Source: Ficedula albicollis
Lineage: Eukaryota > Chordata > Aves > Passeriformes > Muscicapidae
DNA: 64,000 nucleotides
Direction: 5' to 3'
Assembly (NCBI RefSeq): GCF_000247815.1
Contig: NC_021674.1
Span: forward strand, 32,393,453 to 32,457,452
In this document: positions 1 through 12,265 of the stretch, piece by piece
How positions within the stretch are numbered: position 1 is the stretch's first letter
Layout: each line of letters opens with the position of its first letter
Notes under the pieces: generated by a model
Told to the model about the DNA's origin: nothing
Seen by the model: the letters and a program-made list of their open reading frames with translations, nothing else
Databases searched by the model: none
Program-made: the position numbers and the translations under genes

Positions 1-3000
1 GTTTGCAAGATTTTGAGCCATGGCTTAACAGCACATTATGGTGGTAGTGTTAGTGCTAAGAATAAAGTCTCCTGATGCTCTCACTCCTTAGAAGCTTAGC
101 AGAATGCTTAGAGATGATACACAGTGCAGGGTGACTCAAAAAGTCTGCCAAAGAACACAAGACCTTGAGAGATAAAAACACAGATGCCATAGCTAGGGGT
201 GTACTGAAAACTGGTGGAAAAAGGGAAATACTTCCTAAACCTGAGGGAAGATGGCAACTTTGGAAGCTCCCATAAGATTGTATTCTTTCTCCTTCATGAT
301 TTTCCCAAGTTTTTCATTCCTACTGTACTCCAAGTTTTGAATCTTTTTCTTCATTACATTACTTTTAGGCTTCCTCTGAAAAATCTGTTCTTTATTCATC
401 CTGCATCTTGCAAATCAAATTTTTAAACAAAGAAAAGCAATGAAGTCACATGAGACTGAGCTAACAAAGGAAACATTATGATGTTCAGCCTTCTATAAAA
501 TCTTTTTACTCCCCTAAGGGAGTATCTGTTGTCCATCTAAACACACCAACCCTATGGATGATCTGTTCAAAAAAATACACCCCAATGTAAGTGTTGAAAA
601 TTCCTACCTAAGAAACTAACTTTTTTTTTTTTTTTAATTCCTGATGTGCACAATGATTAGACCACGTGGAGTTTTCATCTGATTTCATCAGGGAAAATCT
701 CTACTAAGAAGTAATAGTACAGCAAGAAATAAAAGTAGTTTGCTATGAATTTTAAGTGTTACAAATTTTAGTGATGTGTAAAACTTAAAGTGCATGTTGA
801 CACCATTTTAAAAATTGGGAAGAAGAAGAGGTGCCTCTGGTTCTTCCAGCTAATCTAAGCAGGGATGTAGCTGTCATGTCTATTCAAATCAAGTTTCACA
901 TCCTAAAAGCTGTTTTCTTTTCGCTACCTTTTCAGAGAAGAACAGGCCCAACTCCTCTCTGTCTTGTCTCTTAATCTGATTATGCTCTTCTACTCATATG
1001 TATACCATCTGGTGCATGCACAAGCAAAATTCACTGGGCTTAGATGTAAAATCAGGTGACAAAACAAGCTTTTGTCAAAAAAAGGACACATTGTGTAAAA
1101 ATCCCTGAAAGGAAAGAAATAATAATAAAAAAAAAAGCAATAAAAATGCATTAAGTCATTATAACTGAAATGGTTCTGATTACATTAACAACTAGGAAAG
1201 CTTAAACAACAGCTTTTCAGAGACATTTCTACAAAACAGAAACCGTTTTAAAAATACCTATTTTTCACCACTTCATGAGAATGAAGGCAGTGGTAATTCC
1301 CTCTCATAATGGTCACTTAATCTTTTTTATTCCTAAAACTACTGAGCATCCTTCACTAACATCTTCCAACAGTTAGAATCTGTAGGATTCTGAGTTTTGG
1401 CTCTATTGTTTTAATTTATATTTTTTAACTTCATTATCTTTTTTATTTATCTTTTTTCCCTAGTTCTATTATTTTGCTCTGTTATTAGCTGTTGAATCTT
1501 CCACTTTTCATTTCAACTTTGTTTTGGAGATTTTGCTTTTGTCTTGTTGCCAAAGCCATTAAATATTCTGTAGCACTGCCCATACACTGTCCCAGCATAT
1601 TATTTCAGCATTTCTTAAAGCACAAGTGGCAAGACAGAAACAAAACTGATCCTCCTACTCCTGTTCCTACAAACCCTTTTGTTGTATGAGAACACGCATT
1701 GTACTGTGAACAAGGAGAGCACATTCCAGATAAACTACTTGCATCAGACAGCATTAATTTTGACACCTGGAAAATGACTGTATCTATGCAGTGGTTGTGT
1801 ACACCACTAAGAGGATAACCAGGCTTGGAACAGTGCTCAGATCTTTAACAGAGCAAACCCAAATCCCTTCCACATAATCACTCTGCCTCTCACAAGGCTG
1901 ACACATCTTAAACACTGCTTCTGTCTTGCTCTCACTTATCTTATTTTCCCCTGGAGCACAGTCATTAAATATCCATGCCACCAGGCTAAAGGTTCAATGC
2001 CAGCCTGACAATATATGTTCAGAGTATTGTTACAGCTCTATAGAATTGATTTTACCTTTTCCTATAACAGACAAAAATTTAAAATTTGCATACAATGAAA
2101 CTGGCATAAAAGAACTCTGTTTGGACTGCAAACTCAAGTTCTCAAAAATCAGGACATGATAGAACTAAAGTTACCTATGACACCTTTGCTATATTCTCAA
2201 GGGCATGCTCTCAGCCTGACTTTTCTGACTTACTTCACGCAACACAACTAACAAAACATGCTCTATTAGTAATAGAGAAATGTTCACCATTTCTTGTTCA
2301 CCACTCAAAGGCATTCAGTTATGTGAGCTATAAGACTGCTTTGCTCTGTCAGCAGAATCCTGCTTAGTTTTCTACATGTTTCACTTCTAGCTAGAAAAAG
2401 TAAAGTCAGCCCGATGTAAACTGGTTATTGTTTTTCATGCAATTTCAGTGCATTTCTTGATTTATATCAACTCTGTATAGCAATGAGAGACATGAGTTTG
2501 AGTAGTCTACACAGGACAAAATGGAGACACAAGCAAACTTTGAATGGCATGAGATCTTTAGAACATGCTCTTGGTTGTATGTTTGACCTGTTGACTCTGG
2601 AAATACAACCACAAATATGTTATAGCCCACAATGAGCATGTTCCTACTTACACCAGAAGCTGTAAAGGACTGCAGAAAAATGAAATGCTGTTTCCTATTA
2701 CCTCATTGAAAACTAAAGCAAAGTTATTTCCCAAGTTAGCAAAACCCAAGGTCATTAAAAGCCAGATCCTGCTAGCCTTTCTCATGCAAATTACCTAATT
2801 TGTACTGGGAATTATTTGCATGAGAAAAGGGGCAAAAGTACTTGTCCAAAGAAAATATTTTATTACCATACTTCTAAAATAGTAAGCAAACAAAAGGATG
2901 AAATAATAGTCAAACAATAAGCAGAAAGTTAGCATGTGCCTGAATGGCTGAACTTTGTTTTTCAGAAGTGCCATATCATCTTAACAAATAAACAAAACTA

Positions 3001-3160
3001 GAGCAGTTCATCTTAATTGAAATAAATAAGTACTTTGATCTTATAATACACTAAAATTTAAGTTGAAATACTATTCCCTGCATATTGCTTTACCCAACTA
3101 GACCATTCTAGTAAAATTATTTACATATGAGCCCTGTCAGTTATTTTTAAAGGTCATTAC
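1..3160 (-). other. AKT3: AKT3 intron 4 (partial)
   Basis: This is the intron downstream of AKT3 coding exon 4; its donor GTAATGAC lies at 3160 reading down. The next coding exon, which should start at Thr144 just before the kinase domain, was looked for on the minus strand and not found, so it lies outside the window. The stretch is AT-rich with short A and T runs. I see no convincing gene, RNA gene or transposon in it. The short open frames present have no recognisable domain. Confidence 0.75.
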
Positions 3161-3305
3161 CTTTCTTTTATGATGGGTTGTTGAAGCATCCATCTCTTCT
3201 TCGCCTATATTGTCTATCTGAGAAGTTGGACTACAGTTCATCCTCTCCTCTTCTTGCCTCTGAAGTCTGTCTGCTACAGCCTGGATTGCTTCTGTCCATT
3301 CTTCC
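3161..3305 (-). CDS. AKT3: AKT3 coding exon 4: end of PH domain and linker
   Basis: This 145-bp exon encodes the last part of the AKT3 pleckstrin-homology domain and the linker to the kinase. The translation starts EEWTEAIQAVADRLQ (the C-terminal PH helix) and continues through an acidic, Ser/Thr-containing linker with MNCSPTSQIDNIGEEEMD, ending THHKRK. These residues separate AKT3 from AKT1 and AKT2. The acceptor AG is at 3307-3306 and the donor GT at 3160-3159. The first G completes Arg95 begun in the previous exon, and the exon ends on a full codon (about Lys143), as expected before the kinase-domain exon. No stop or frameshift is present. AKT3 is a Ser/Thr kinase recruited to the plasma membrane by PIP3 and activated by PDK1 and mTORC2. 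The pyrimidine tract before this acceptor looks weak. Confidence 0.97.
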
Positions 3306-4633
3306 CTATCATGAACAAGCCAACATCTCTATTAGAAAGTCATAAAACATGTTACATAGTTTATGAAGTTTTTTCACATGCTACATTGCTTCAATGATCA
3401 ATTCTCATGTTACACAAGAGAAGATTCATATTAATTAATCACTTCAATTTCATTTGAAATCCTGCATTTTGTTAAAGGGGATGAAGTTGACCAGTATAGA
3501 TCACTATATGGGTTACTTCAAGAATTAACAGTTTCTGATTCTGCAAGTATTTTACTAGTGGAAACTTGAAAACACATGATCCAGGTATAATACACCTGAG
3601 AGCACAGGATGTCATCTCTTATGCACTAGTACCTCAAAATAATAACTTGCTATTTTAAGAGACTTTTTGGTATTCTCTTTGTCTGCCTCCTCTTAAAACT
3701 CAACTTACAGGCCTTTCCACAAATTTCCCTCAAAAAAGGTGCTCAAAGATAACTTAATTCCTACAAGCATCCTAAAAACCTGTGGCTGCTCTGAGGGGCA
3801 GGCCCAGGTGAGGGTTTCTCTGGAGGGACAAGCAGGGCCAGCAGAGCAGCACAGACACACCAGGCAGCCCTTGGGCAGTTCATAGTGCCACACCCAGCAT
3901 GGTACCTGCTGCCTTTTGCTCATACTATGGTGGATTTATCACTGAATGCAGTGTGAGCTACTACACTGCCCAGAAGAAAGACTGGGTACCCAGGTAGAAT
4001 TTAAAAAAAAAACTCTAAGTGAAATAACAGAAAAAGCAAAATAATTGGTTATTTACTAATATAAAAAATAATAGCCAGATCATAGTACTGGTCTCAAAAG
4101 GACAATGTCCACAGTGGGAAGATTCAGTGCATCTGACTGTAGACAGAGCATGGAAAATCTGAGTGTGTTATCCCATATCTCCTACATGCATTAAAAAAGT
4201 TTTTGGTGCATTAAAAAAGTTAATTCTTAAGAGTTCATGACTGTTTACTGAAACAAGAAAAACTAATAAGCCAACATAAAATAAATTATAATAAGCACGC
4301 TGCTTTCTGTGCCAAAAGAAAGGAGCACATTAGGAGGAGTAAGACAGCAAGGCTGGAAATATTTCAATCCAGGCTTTGGATGTTCAAAATTTAACACTTC
4401 AGAGACATATCATGACATAGTTTTGGCTTATTTGAACACATTCATCCCACCTACTCACAGGCAACTCTTACACCAGTTATGAGCTCAGATAATATTTTAC
4501 AGAAGCTGACTTAAAAATCTTTAACTAACGGCTCACATGTGCTCAGAATGCCACAGTTCCAAGTGCTGATGGCTGTGCAGGCCCAGCAGAGACTCAAGGA
4601 TTGCAAAGAGGAGAACAAGAATAAAACCCTCAC
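3306..4633 (-). other. AKT3: AKT3 intron 3
   Basis: This is the complete intron of 1328 bp between coding exons 3 and 4, with GT (4633-4632) and AG (3307-3306) ends on the minus strand. It holds a GC-richer patch at about 3780-3920 that I cannot assign to a repeat family, and a small 20-bp tandem repeat at 4187-4226. No other gene-like signal is seen. Confidence 0.9.
4187..4226. repeat. 20-bp two-copy tandem repeat
   Basis: The motif TGCATTAAAAAAGTT occurs at 4187 and again at 4207, giving two copies with a 20-bp period. It is probably a simple replication-slippage product in AT-rich intron. Confidence 0.8.
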
Positions 4634-4745
4634 CGTTCCTCTGGAGTGTCTACGTGGAACGTCCTCTCTATGACAGTGGTCCACTGAAGACATCTGATAA
4701 TGAATGTGTTTGGCTTTGGTCGCTCTGTTTTCATCAGCTGACATT
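4634..4745 (-). CDS. AKT3: AKT3 coding exon 3: central PH domain
   Basis: This 112-bp exon encodes PH-domain residues from Cys59 to Arg95 by AKT3 numbering. It begins with AA, completing the Lys58 codon started in exon 2, and ends with CG of Arg95. The translation runs [20 protein letters not shown] and then [16 protein letters not shown]. Visible landmarks are the cysteine pair Cys59/Cys76 (AKT1 Cys60/Cys77), Trp79 (AKT1 Trp80, the known contact of allosteric AKT inhibitors) and Arg85 (AKT1 Arg86). The acceptor AG is at 4747-4746 and the donor GTGAGG starts at 4633. No disruption is seen. The VDTPEE form fits AKT3; AKT1 has VETPEE. Confidence 0.97.
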
Positions 4746-7700
4746 CTAGACAAATACATGAGAATAAGCCAACTTGCCTTTTGTATACATTGCCAGTTAA
4801 TGGGTGAACAGTAAATAAAATTATTTAGATGAAATGCATTCAGCTTATGTATCCTCATTCAGGATCTAGCCAGCACACAAGGAAGTACAGAACAGCAATG
4901 CAACCACGGGCTTGAACAAAAGGTAGCAGATACTAATCATAAGGTGAAGAAAGCAGTCAGAAGAATTGATGAAACTTGTATCATTGTCCATATAAAGAGT
5001 GCCATCTCCATTTGTTAACTTGTGTTATGAGGCTAAGAAGAATATTAGATCCTGGATTGCTATAGCATGCCAAGGAAACAGCAGTAGCCACTGGCATATT
5101 TTTCCATCTGCACCCAGCAGGAGGAATATGACATTTTCCCTTCAACGGTAACCATGTCACAATTACTGATAGTACTGTCACTTCAGGGTAAGATTTATTG
5201 CAAAATAGCCTAACTAAGAAAATTCAGATGTTGAAATTAGTCTGATTATTAAATATAGAACAACCCCACACACTCCACCAGTGGGGCTGCCCCAGGAAAT
5301 CATATAATTCTCTTTGTGCCCTAGGGCAGATTCAGGTCTACATATGCTATTTCTCATAAGTATTTCTGTACACTCTTTCTAAAATACCCAAAAAGTACTG
5401 ATTTCAAAACCCCTGTAAGCAAACTATTCTATCCAACTATAAAGAAATTAACTATTTTTATCGCTGTAAGGTTTTTCCTAGGATTTAATGCAACTGTTCC
5501 TATAATTTCAGCATACTGTTTCTTGCCCTTTTTACCAAATTACTTCACCTTTCCAGCAAGTGTCTAAATCCCTTTTAGACATTTGAACACTGCTTTATCT
5601 CTCTTCAGTCTTCTTTTAGTCAGTTTAATCGATCTGTCTTTCACCAGCTATGCTTTCAAATCTGAGATCTTCCTTATTCCACAATTCTAGACATAACATA
5701 GAGCACATATTGCTTCTTTATTGCAAGACCACAATGCTGGCAATCCAGGCAATTGTTTGGTGCTGCTGTGTATCACTTCTACGATGTAGGATACTGCACC
5801 AAACACTACAACTGCAAAACTCTGGCAAACTAAAACTCCTTATTCATGCAAATATATTTAAACATTTTTGAGGAGCTAAGGTTACTCTGTCAAAAGCGTT
5901 ACTTGTTTTCCTGCAGCTACCATAACGTAGACACAAACCATCACATCTGATGTCTGGAATATTATCACTTGTTCAAAGCTGATCCAGATCAAATGTGCGT
6001 GTGTGATCTAAAATGATTCATCAGGTTCACAAATCAATCAACAATGATATGGTAAATGAATTCCTGTTCACCTACAATCTGCTGTAACTTTTGATATAGC
6101 TACCACCTACTAGTTGACCCACACCTTTTACTTATGTAGCTTACTATTCTTTATTCCAGTTAATGTCAACGCTTTAGAGAAGTCATATGACATGTAACAC
6201 TTAACAAGGCATGCTTTCCTTTCACAGAAATAAATTATTTTGGCTCTTCACAAATTCAGTATCCAGAAACCTCAACCATCATCTACTGCAATTTTTTTAT
6301 TTGAAAAAACAAAGAAGAGTGGAAGTGGATATATTTATTGATAGCATTTTTTTTCCTGCAGCTTAGCAGAACAGAAGCTTGACAGACACAGGTATGAGAA
6401 ACAAAAGAGGAATGAATATTGTCCTGTGCACATGTGTATTCCTCAATGAACAAACTTACATATTTACCACACATCTATAAATTATTATGTAAGTCAGACT
6501 GTTCACTGTCAGGAACAGAGATTACATTCAATTTAATAAACCTTTCATTAAAAAAGAGAAACAGTAGTTCACCCTCATTGCTTACACACATTCTGCTAGG
6601 TCTTGGATGGAATGAGAGCCATCCTCAACATGTAGAAGAAAGATCTACAGCAGGGTGGACACAGGAAGAGGGAGTTTAACACAAAAGCTGAAAGAGAAAC
6701 AGGGCAGACAGAAGCACAATGAAGTAGAGCTGCTTAGGGGACCTCACCAAGGTTGCAGCTTGGTGCAATTACTCATGAGATGAAAGAAATTCCCATCTTC
6801 AGGGTTAACAGGGTTTATTTAACTTCCTCAGTGGAAGTTCCAAGGAATGTGTGGGGCTACCTTCCTAGCAGAAGAGACTAGAAGCATTGTCTGCACTAAG
6901 ATTATCTCATCTTACTCCTGACAAAATCATCCTCTCATCTTTAATCCTATCACACTTCAATCATGTAGGCTGAAATTTTCTTTACTGGGTGTCTGCCTAA
7001 AGCAGCACACTGCTGGAAAACGCTGCCTTTTGGAGAAGAGACTTAAAACTTGGCAAATCAAGACCTTTGATATCCTTTTAGTATTCCTGTGAAAATGTAA
7101 GGCATCTGGCCACACTACATGTGGGAGGGATAAGAGTGTAGTGGGAGGAGGGTAAAAAATTACAGTAACAATTACTAAAGCACAAAATCATTGAAAGCCT
7201 ATGCATTGAGTATAATCCAGAGGCTACAGCCATCTCCTGCCTCTTCACATGCTAAATTGAAAGAACTTCACTTATATTATAATGCCTTCCACTCCTCCTC
7301 AGACAATGTGAAAGCACCTCACTGAGGCAAAATCCAAGGTAGAAAGACAGCATACAGCAAGTTATTTACAGGAGAGCTGCTAGGAACAAAAGACTAGAGA
7401 AAAAGGGAGGAAAATAGTAACAGGACAGGAAAAAGACTGAAACTTACATGAGAAAGAAAAGCGTGGGGATAGCTAGAGTATGGCCAAACTAAGAGTACAT
7501 AGGCTAGAGGAAGGAAGGTGAAAAATGCTTCCAGGGAAAAAAATGAGCTGACTGTGTAAGGATACCCTGAAGGAAGAAAGGTACAGAGACAAACCTGCAG
7601 AAAAACCTGTACCAATCAAAAAGCACATCCTCTCCAATGCCTCTGATGGAACTGGAGATTTTGAATTCCACCATTTATTTTCTCTTTGCCAATATATACA

Positions 7701-9447
7701 GATATGCACACATTTAAACTGCATTAGTTTTCCAATTCATGTATGAAAAAAATGGAACTAATAGAATTACACCTGTTTATGTCCAAATGCTATGTACAAT
7801 ATGGTCTTCACCTATATATATAGTATAAAATTATAATAAATATATATTGGTATGTATATTAGCTAAATCTGTATCTAATATACTACTTAAATTTTTTTTT
7901 TCAGTCATTATGTACATTATTAACAAGATTAAACAAAATATTTATTAACATTATAAATAATAATAAAACATTACTAACAAAAAACCCATTTCTTCTGAGT
8001 TTTCATTACAGATGATTAATCAAATTGATGAAATGTAATTAAAAAAAAAAAACCTTAAGAATTGAAAATGGTACTGAAAGCAAAAAAACTGCCGCACAAG
8101 TAACCCCCAAAAATGCCATTTCAGTATCATTGGGGAAAATAATTGGAAAATAAAATTTAGCAAAACTTAATTAGGTTTGGTAATGTTCTGTTACAAGTGG
8201 CTGAAGATTTGATTTCCTCGTGGAAGGTTAAAATTGAATACATTCATATCCGTCCCTTACAAAGTGAAAAGGGTTTCAGAAAGAAGTGGAGGAACAGAGT
8301 ATTCCCAAAAGAGGTGTACTACCCATTCTTCTCAAGTAGATAAAAATAACTGAAATCTGCTGATATTTAGTAGCCCCACATGTTTCAAGTGCTGCTGAAT
8401 ACAAATGTATGGGATAAACAGTATTCCTGCCATGACTGCAACATGAATAAAAACTTCTCTGTGAATATCTTTCACCTACTACTAGGGGAAAAAAAATTAT
8501 TAAGATGAATAAGTGCTGTAATACACAGTTACTGCTAATTACCAAAATATTTTTCTACTAATTAGTGGAAAAACCATAGTAGCTTAAGTCTGAGTGAATA
8601 GTTTGGAAAATACAAAAGCACAGAAGAAAGAGTGAAACTGGCTACCGAGAGCTGGCTCCGAATGCTCGAGTGATAGTTGGGTCATTACCAAGAGTAGAGA
8701 ACATTCTACCATAATGTCTTCAAGTTTGCTACTATACATAAACATATGTAATTAAAGGACTGAATCTCAACTCAAAACAGTTGGAAGTCTAAATTATCAT
8801 TCAAAAAGATGAGTAAGCCAGTAAACAGACAGACTCAACTTTGTGTTCTTGTATGCTAGCCATCTACAACTTGGAATTACACATTTTATTCCTAAAGCTT
8901 TCTGTCTTTCTGGGATGAAACATCGGTCATGAGAACTTTTCCTTTAATATCAGAGGGGAGGAAAAACCTTGGGGGAGAACACTTGTTCAAAGCAGCAAAA
9001 TACAAAAGCAGTAACAGAGAATGAACTCTGTTCCAACAAGTGCATAGCAGTCCTCTGGCCATTTTTGGATGTACGCAGAAAGTGGAAAAAAAAATCAATT
9101 AAAACAGTAAAAAGAAAGGCAATGGACGTTTCTCAGTTATTGAAATAATCCTTTTAAAAAGCAAAACAAAGTCAGGTACATAACAGAGGTTAACTTTTGT
9201 CTTCATACCAACAACCAACCTGACAATTCTAAAATGTTAAGACTATCTTTTTCAAATAACTGCTACTGTCTAAATTAAGTAGTTATGCTAGTTAAACTCT
9301 CCTGAGCAACTCTAACTACAAACTGTATTTCAAAACGTTCTGTTTACTTTACACCATTCTGAACCACAGATGACAAAGTTTGCTTGAAGCTGTAATTACT
9401 CTGCAAAGCTGGGAAGCCAATTAGAGGGCCTGAAACCTGCCAGTTCC

Positions 9448-9567
<120 letters not shown>

Positions 9568-10897
9568 CACAGATCATCTGTTCAGATTTTATTAAAAAGT
9601 TTAAAGTTTGAATTCTATAACTTTAACTGTATAATCACCAGCATTTCTTTCCTAAATGCAGCCATTCAGCACAAAAAAAAAAAAATAGAACACTAATACC
9701 ATTTTATTATTTCATATATGAACAGTTTCAACTTCAGCAGAATGTGTTGATATGGCTAGACAAGAATACTAAACATTCAAGCAGCCATAAAAATTTGTAC
9801 TAAAAAATGAACAGAAGGTTGCATATCTGAGAAATTATTTCTAATACAGACAATACAGACTGAGTTTGAGCACAGAGGAGAACTTCCTGTATTTATCAAA
9901 CTATATCAAAAAAATAGTATCAAGCCACTGCTTGCATTGTTTATAGTGTTTGCAATTTTTAACACTGGGAGAGTGTTGTCTTTACACAGAACTATATCTC
10001 TCTATGTATCTATCTATTTGCATAATAATTTCTCCTTGGATTTCTTATTTTTCCCTTGGTCCTTCCTTTACAAGATAAACATTTTTGTCTCAATCTTTGC
10101 CTATTTAATTGCTAATCTAATTTTTCTTTTTCATATCAAAATTTAATGAACACACTCCTTACAAATACCTTTTTCTGTTGTTGTTACTCTGCACTCCAAA
10201 TCTACACTTTTCTGATGACCTTTTCTGCTAGACAAATAGTAGACAACTAGCAGAACTAATAGACCATATTCTAACACAGAGACAGATACATATATTTTCT
10301 GTCATATACACATGAAAATCAATGAATTTTACATATAGGAACAAACATATGCGTGTACCCATACATACACCCTTAGTTGGTCCCCTTTTGATCCTTCCAC
10401 TTGTTTACCCATTTCCTAAGGGACATCTACTTCTGAGGCTTTACAAAAGGCCTTGTTCTTTCTTACTACATCTTGTCTTTGGGAAGTATCACCCTAAAAT
10501 TAAATTTGGTCACACAGAGATTTATGTGAACAATTTAATATCTCTTCTTTGATCCAAACCAATGCAGGTTTACCCTAAAAATGCTATTCTCAAAACTGTT
10601 GATAATAGATGGGTTTTGTCCATTGTTTCCTTGATCACATCACTCTTTTTTGGCATTTCCCATTTCTTACCCAGCTCTATCACATCAAATATAGGTAGCT
10701 TTTCAACATTGTCTGTCCCCACAGTTTACTCTCATCCTTGTTATCATTTTTTATTCAGTACCAAAACACCACCCATCCCTTTACTCTTACAATTGCATCA
10801 TCAGTTCTCTAAAGCATTTCTAATTTCTCTCTGTTTGTTGTACTAGTTATCTTTAAAATCCTCCTTAAAACTCTCCTTCACCATGCCTTAAAAAACA

Positions 10898-10940
10898 GGA
10901 GGGAGGGAAGGAGGGAAGAAGAAAAGAAGGGAGATGAGAG
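10898..10940. repeat. GGGA/GGAA purine tract, copy 1
   Basis: A purine-only stretch built on GGAGGGAGGGAAGGAGGGAA and then A/G-rich. It belongs to the first copy of the 1325-bp duplication. Such tracts are prone to length change and to unusual DNA structure. Confidence 0.85.
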
Positions 10941-12222
10941 TAAAAATCTAACCCTGACAATGGATTAGTTGTTGATGTGCTGAGACCACTGTCTGTACTA
11001 CAGGCTAATATTGTCTCATAGTTTTCTCATACTCCCCCCATCTGTTTGCATCCATCTGCTGTCACTTGTTTTATATTTGGAATTTTAGTATTTTGGAGCA
11101 GGGACTGACTTTTAAAAATTTGTACTAAAAAATGAACAGAAGGTTGCATATCTGAGAAATTATTTCTAATACAGACAATACAGACTGAGTTTGAGCACAG
11201 AGGAGAACTTCCTGTATTTATCAAACTATATCAAAAAAATAGTATCAAGCCACTGCTTGCATTGTTTATAGTGTTTGCAATTTTTAACACTGGGAGAGTG
11301 TTGTCTTTACACAGAACTATATCTCTCTATGTATCTATCTATTTGCATAATAATTTCTCCTTGGATTTCTTATTTTTCCCTTGGTCCTTCCTTTACAAGA
11401 TAAACATTTTTGTCTCAATCTTTGCCTATTTAATTGCTAATCTAATTTTTCTTTTTCATATCAAAATTTAATGAACACACTCCTTACAAATACCTTTTTC
11501 TGTTGTTGTTACTCTGCACTCCAAATCTACACTTTTCTGATGACCTTTTCTGCTAGACAAATAGTAGACAACTAGCAGAACTAATAGACCATATTCTAAC
11601 ACAGAGACAGATACATATATTTTTTGTCATATACACATGAAAATCAATGAATTTTACATATAGGAACAAACATATGCGTGTACCCATACATACACCCTTA
11701 GTTGGTCCCCTTTTGATCCTTCCACTTGTTTACCCATTTCCTAAGGGACATCTACTTCTGAGGCTTTACAAAAGGCCTTGTTCTTTCTTACTACATCTTG
11801 TCTTTGGGAAGTATCACCCTAAAATTAAATTTGGTCACACAGAGATTTATGTGAACAATTTAATATCTCTTCTTTGATCCAAACCAATGCAGGTTTACCC
11901 TAAAAATGCTATTCTCAAAACTGTTGATAATAGATGGGTTTTGTCCATTGTTTCCTTGATCACATCACTCTTTTTTGGCATTTCCCATTTCTTACCCAGC
12001 TCTATCACATCAAATATAGGTAGCTTTTCAACATTGTCTGTCCCCACAGTTTACTCTCATCCTTGTTATCATTTTTTATTCAGTACCAAAACACCACCCA
12101 TCCCTTTACTCTTACAATTGCATCATCAGTTCTCTAAAGCATTTCTAATTTCTCTCTGTTTGTTGTACTAGTTATCTTTAAAATCCTCCTTAAAACTCTC
12201 CTTCACCATGCCTTAAAAAACA

Positions 12223-12265
12223 GGAGGGAGGGAAGGAGGGAAGAAGAAAAGAAGGGAGATGAGAG
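12223..12265. repeat. GGGA/GGAA purine tract, copy 2
   Basis: This is the counterpart of the tract at 10898-10940 in the second copy of the duplication. The tract, normally a fast-changing type, looks the same length in both copies, which argues that the duplication is very recent or artefactual. Confidence 0.85.

Noticed and set aside
9937..12171. Paired identical small open frames of 69, 76 and 94 codons, seen twice
   Set aside because: They are duplicated only because the 1325-bp segment is duplicated. None has protein features beyond AT-rich hydrophobic composition.
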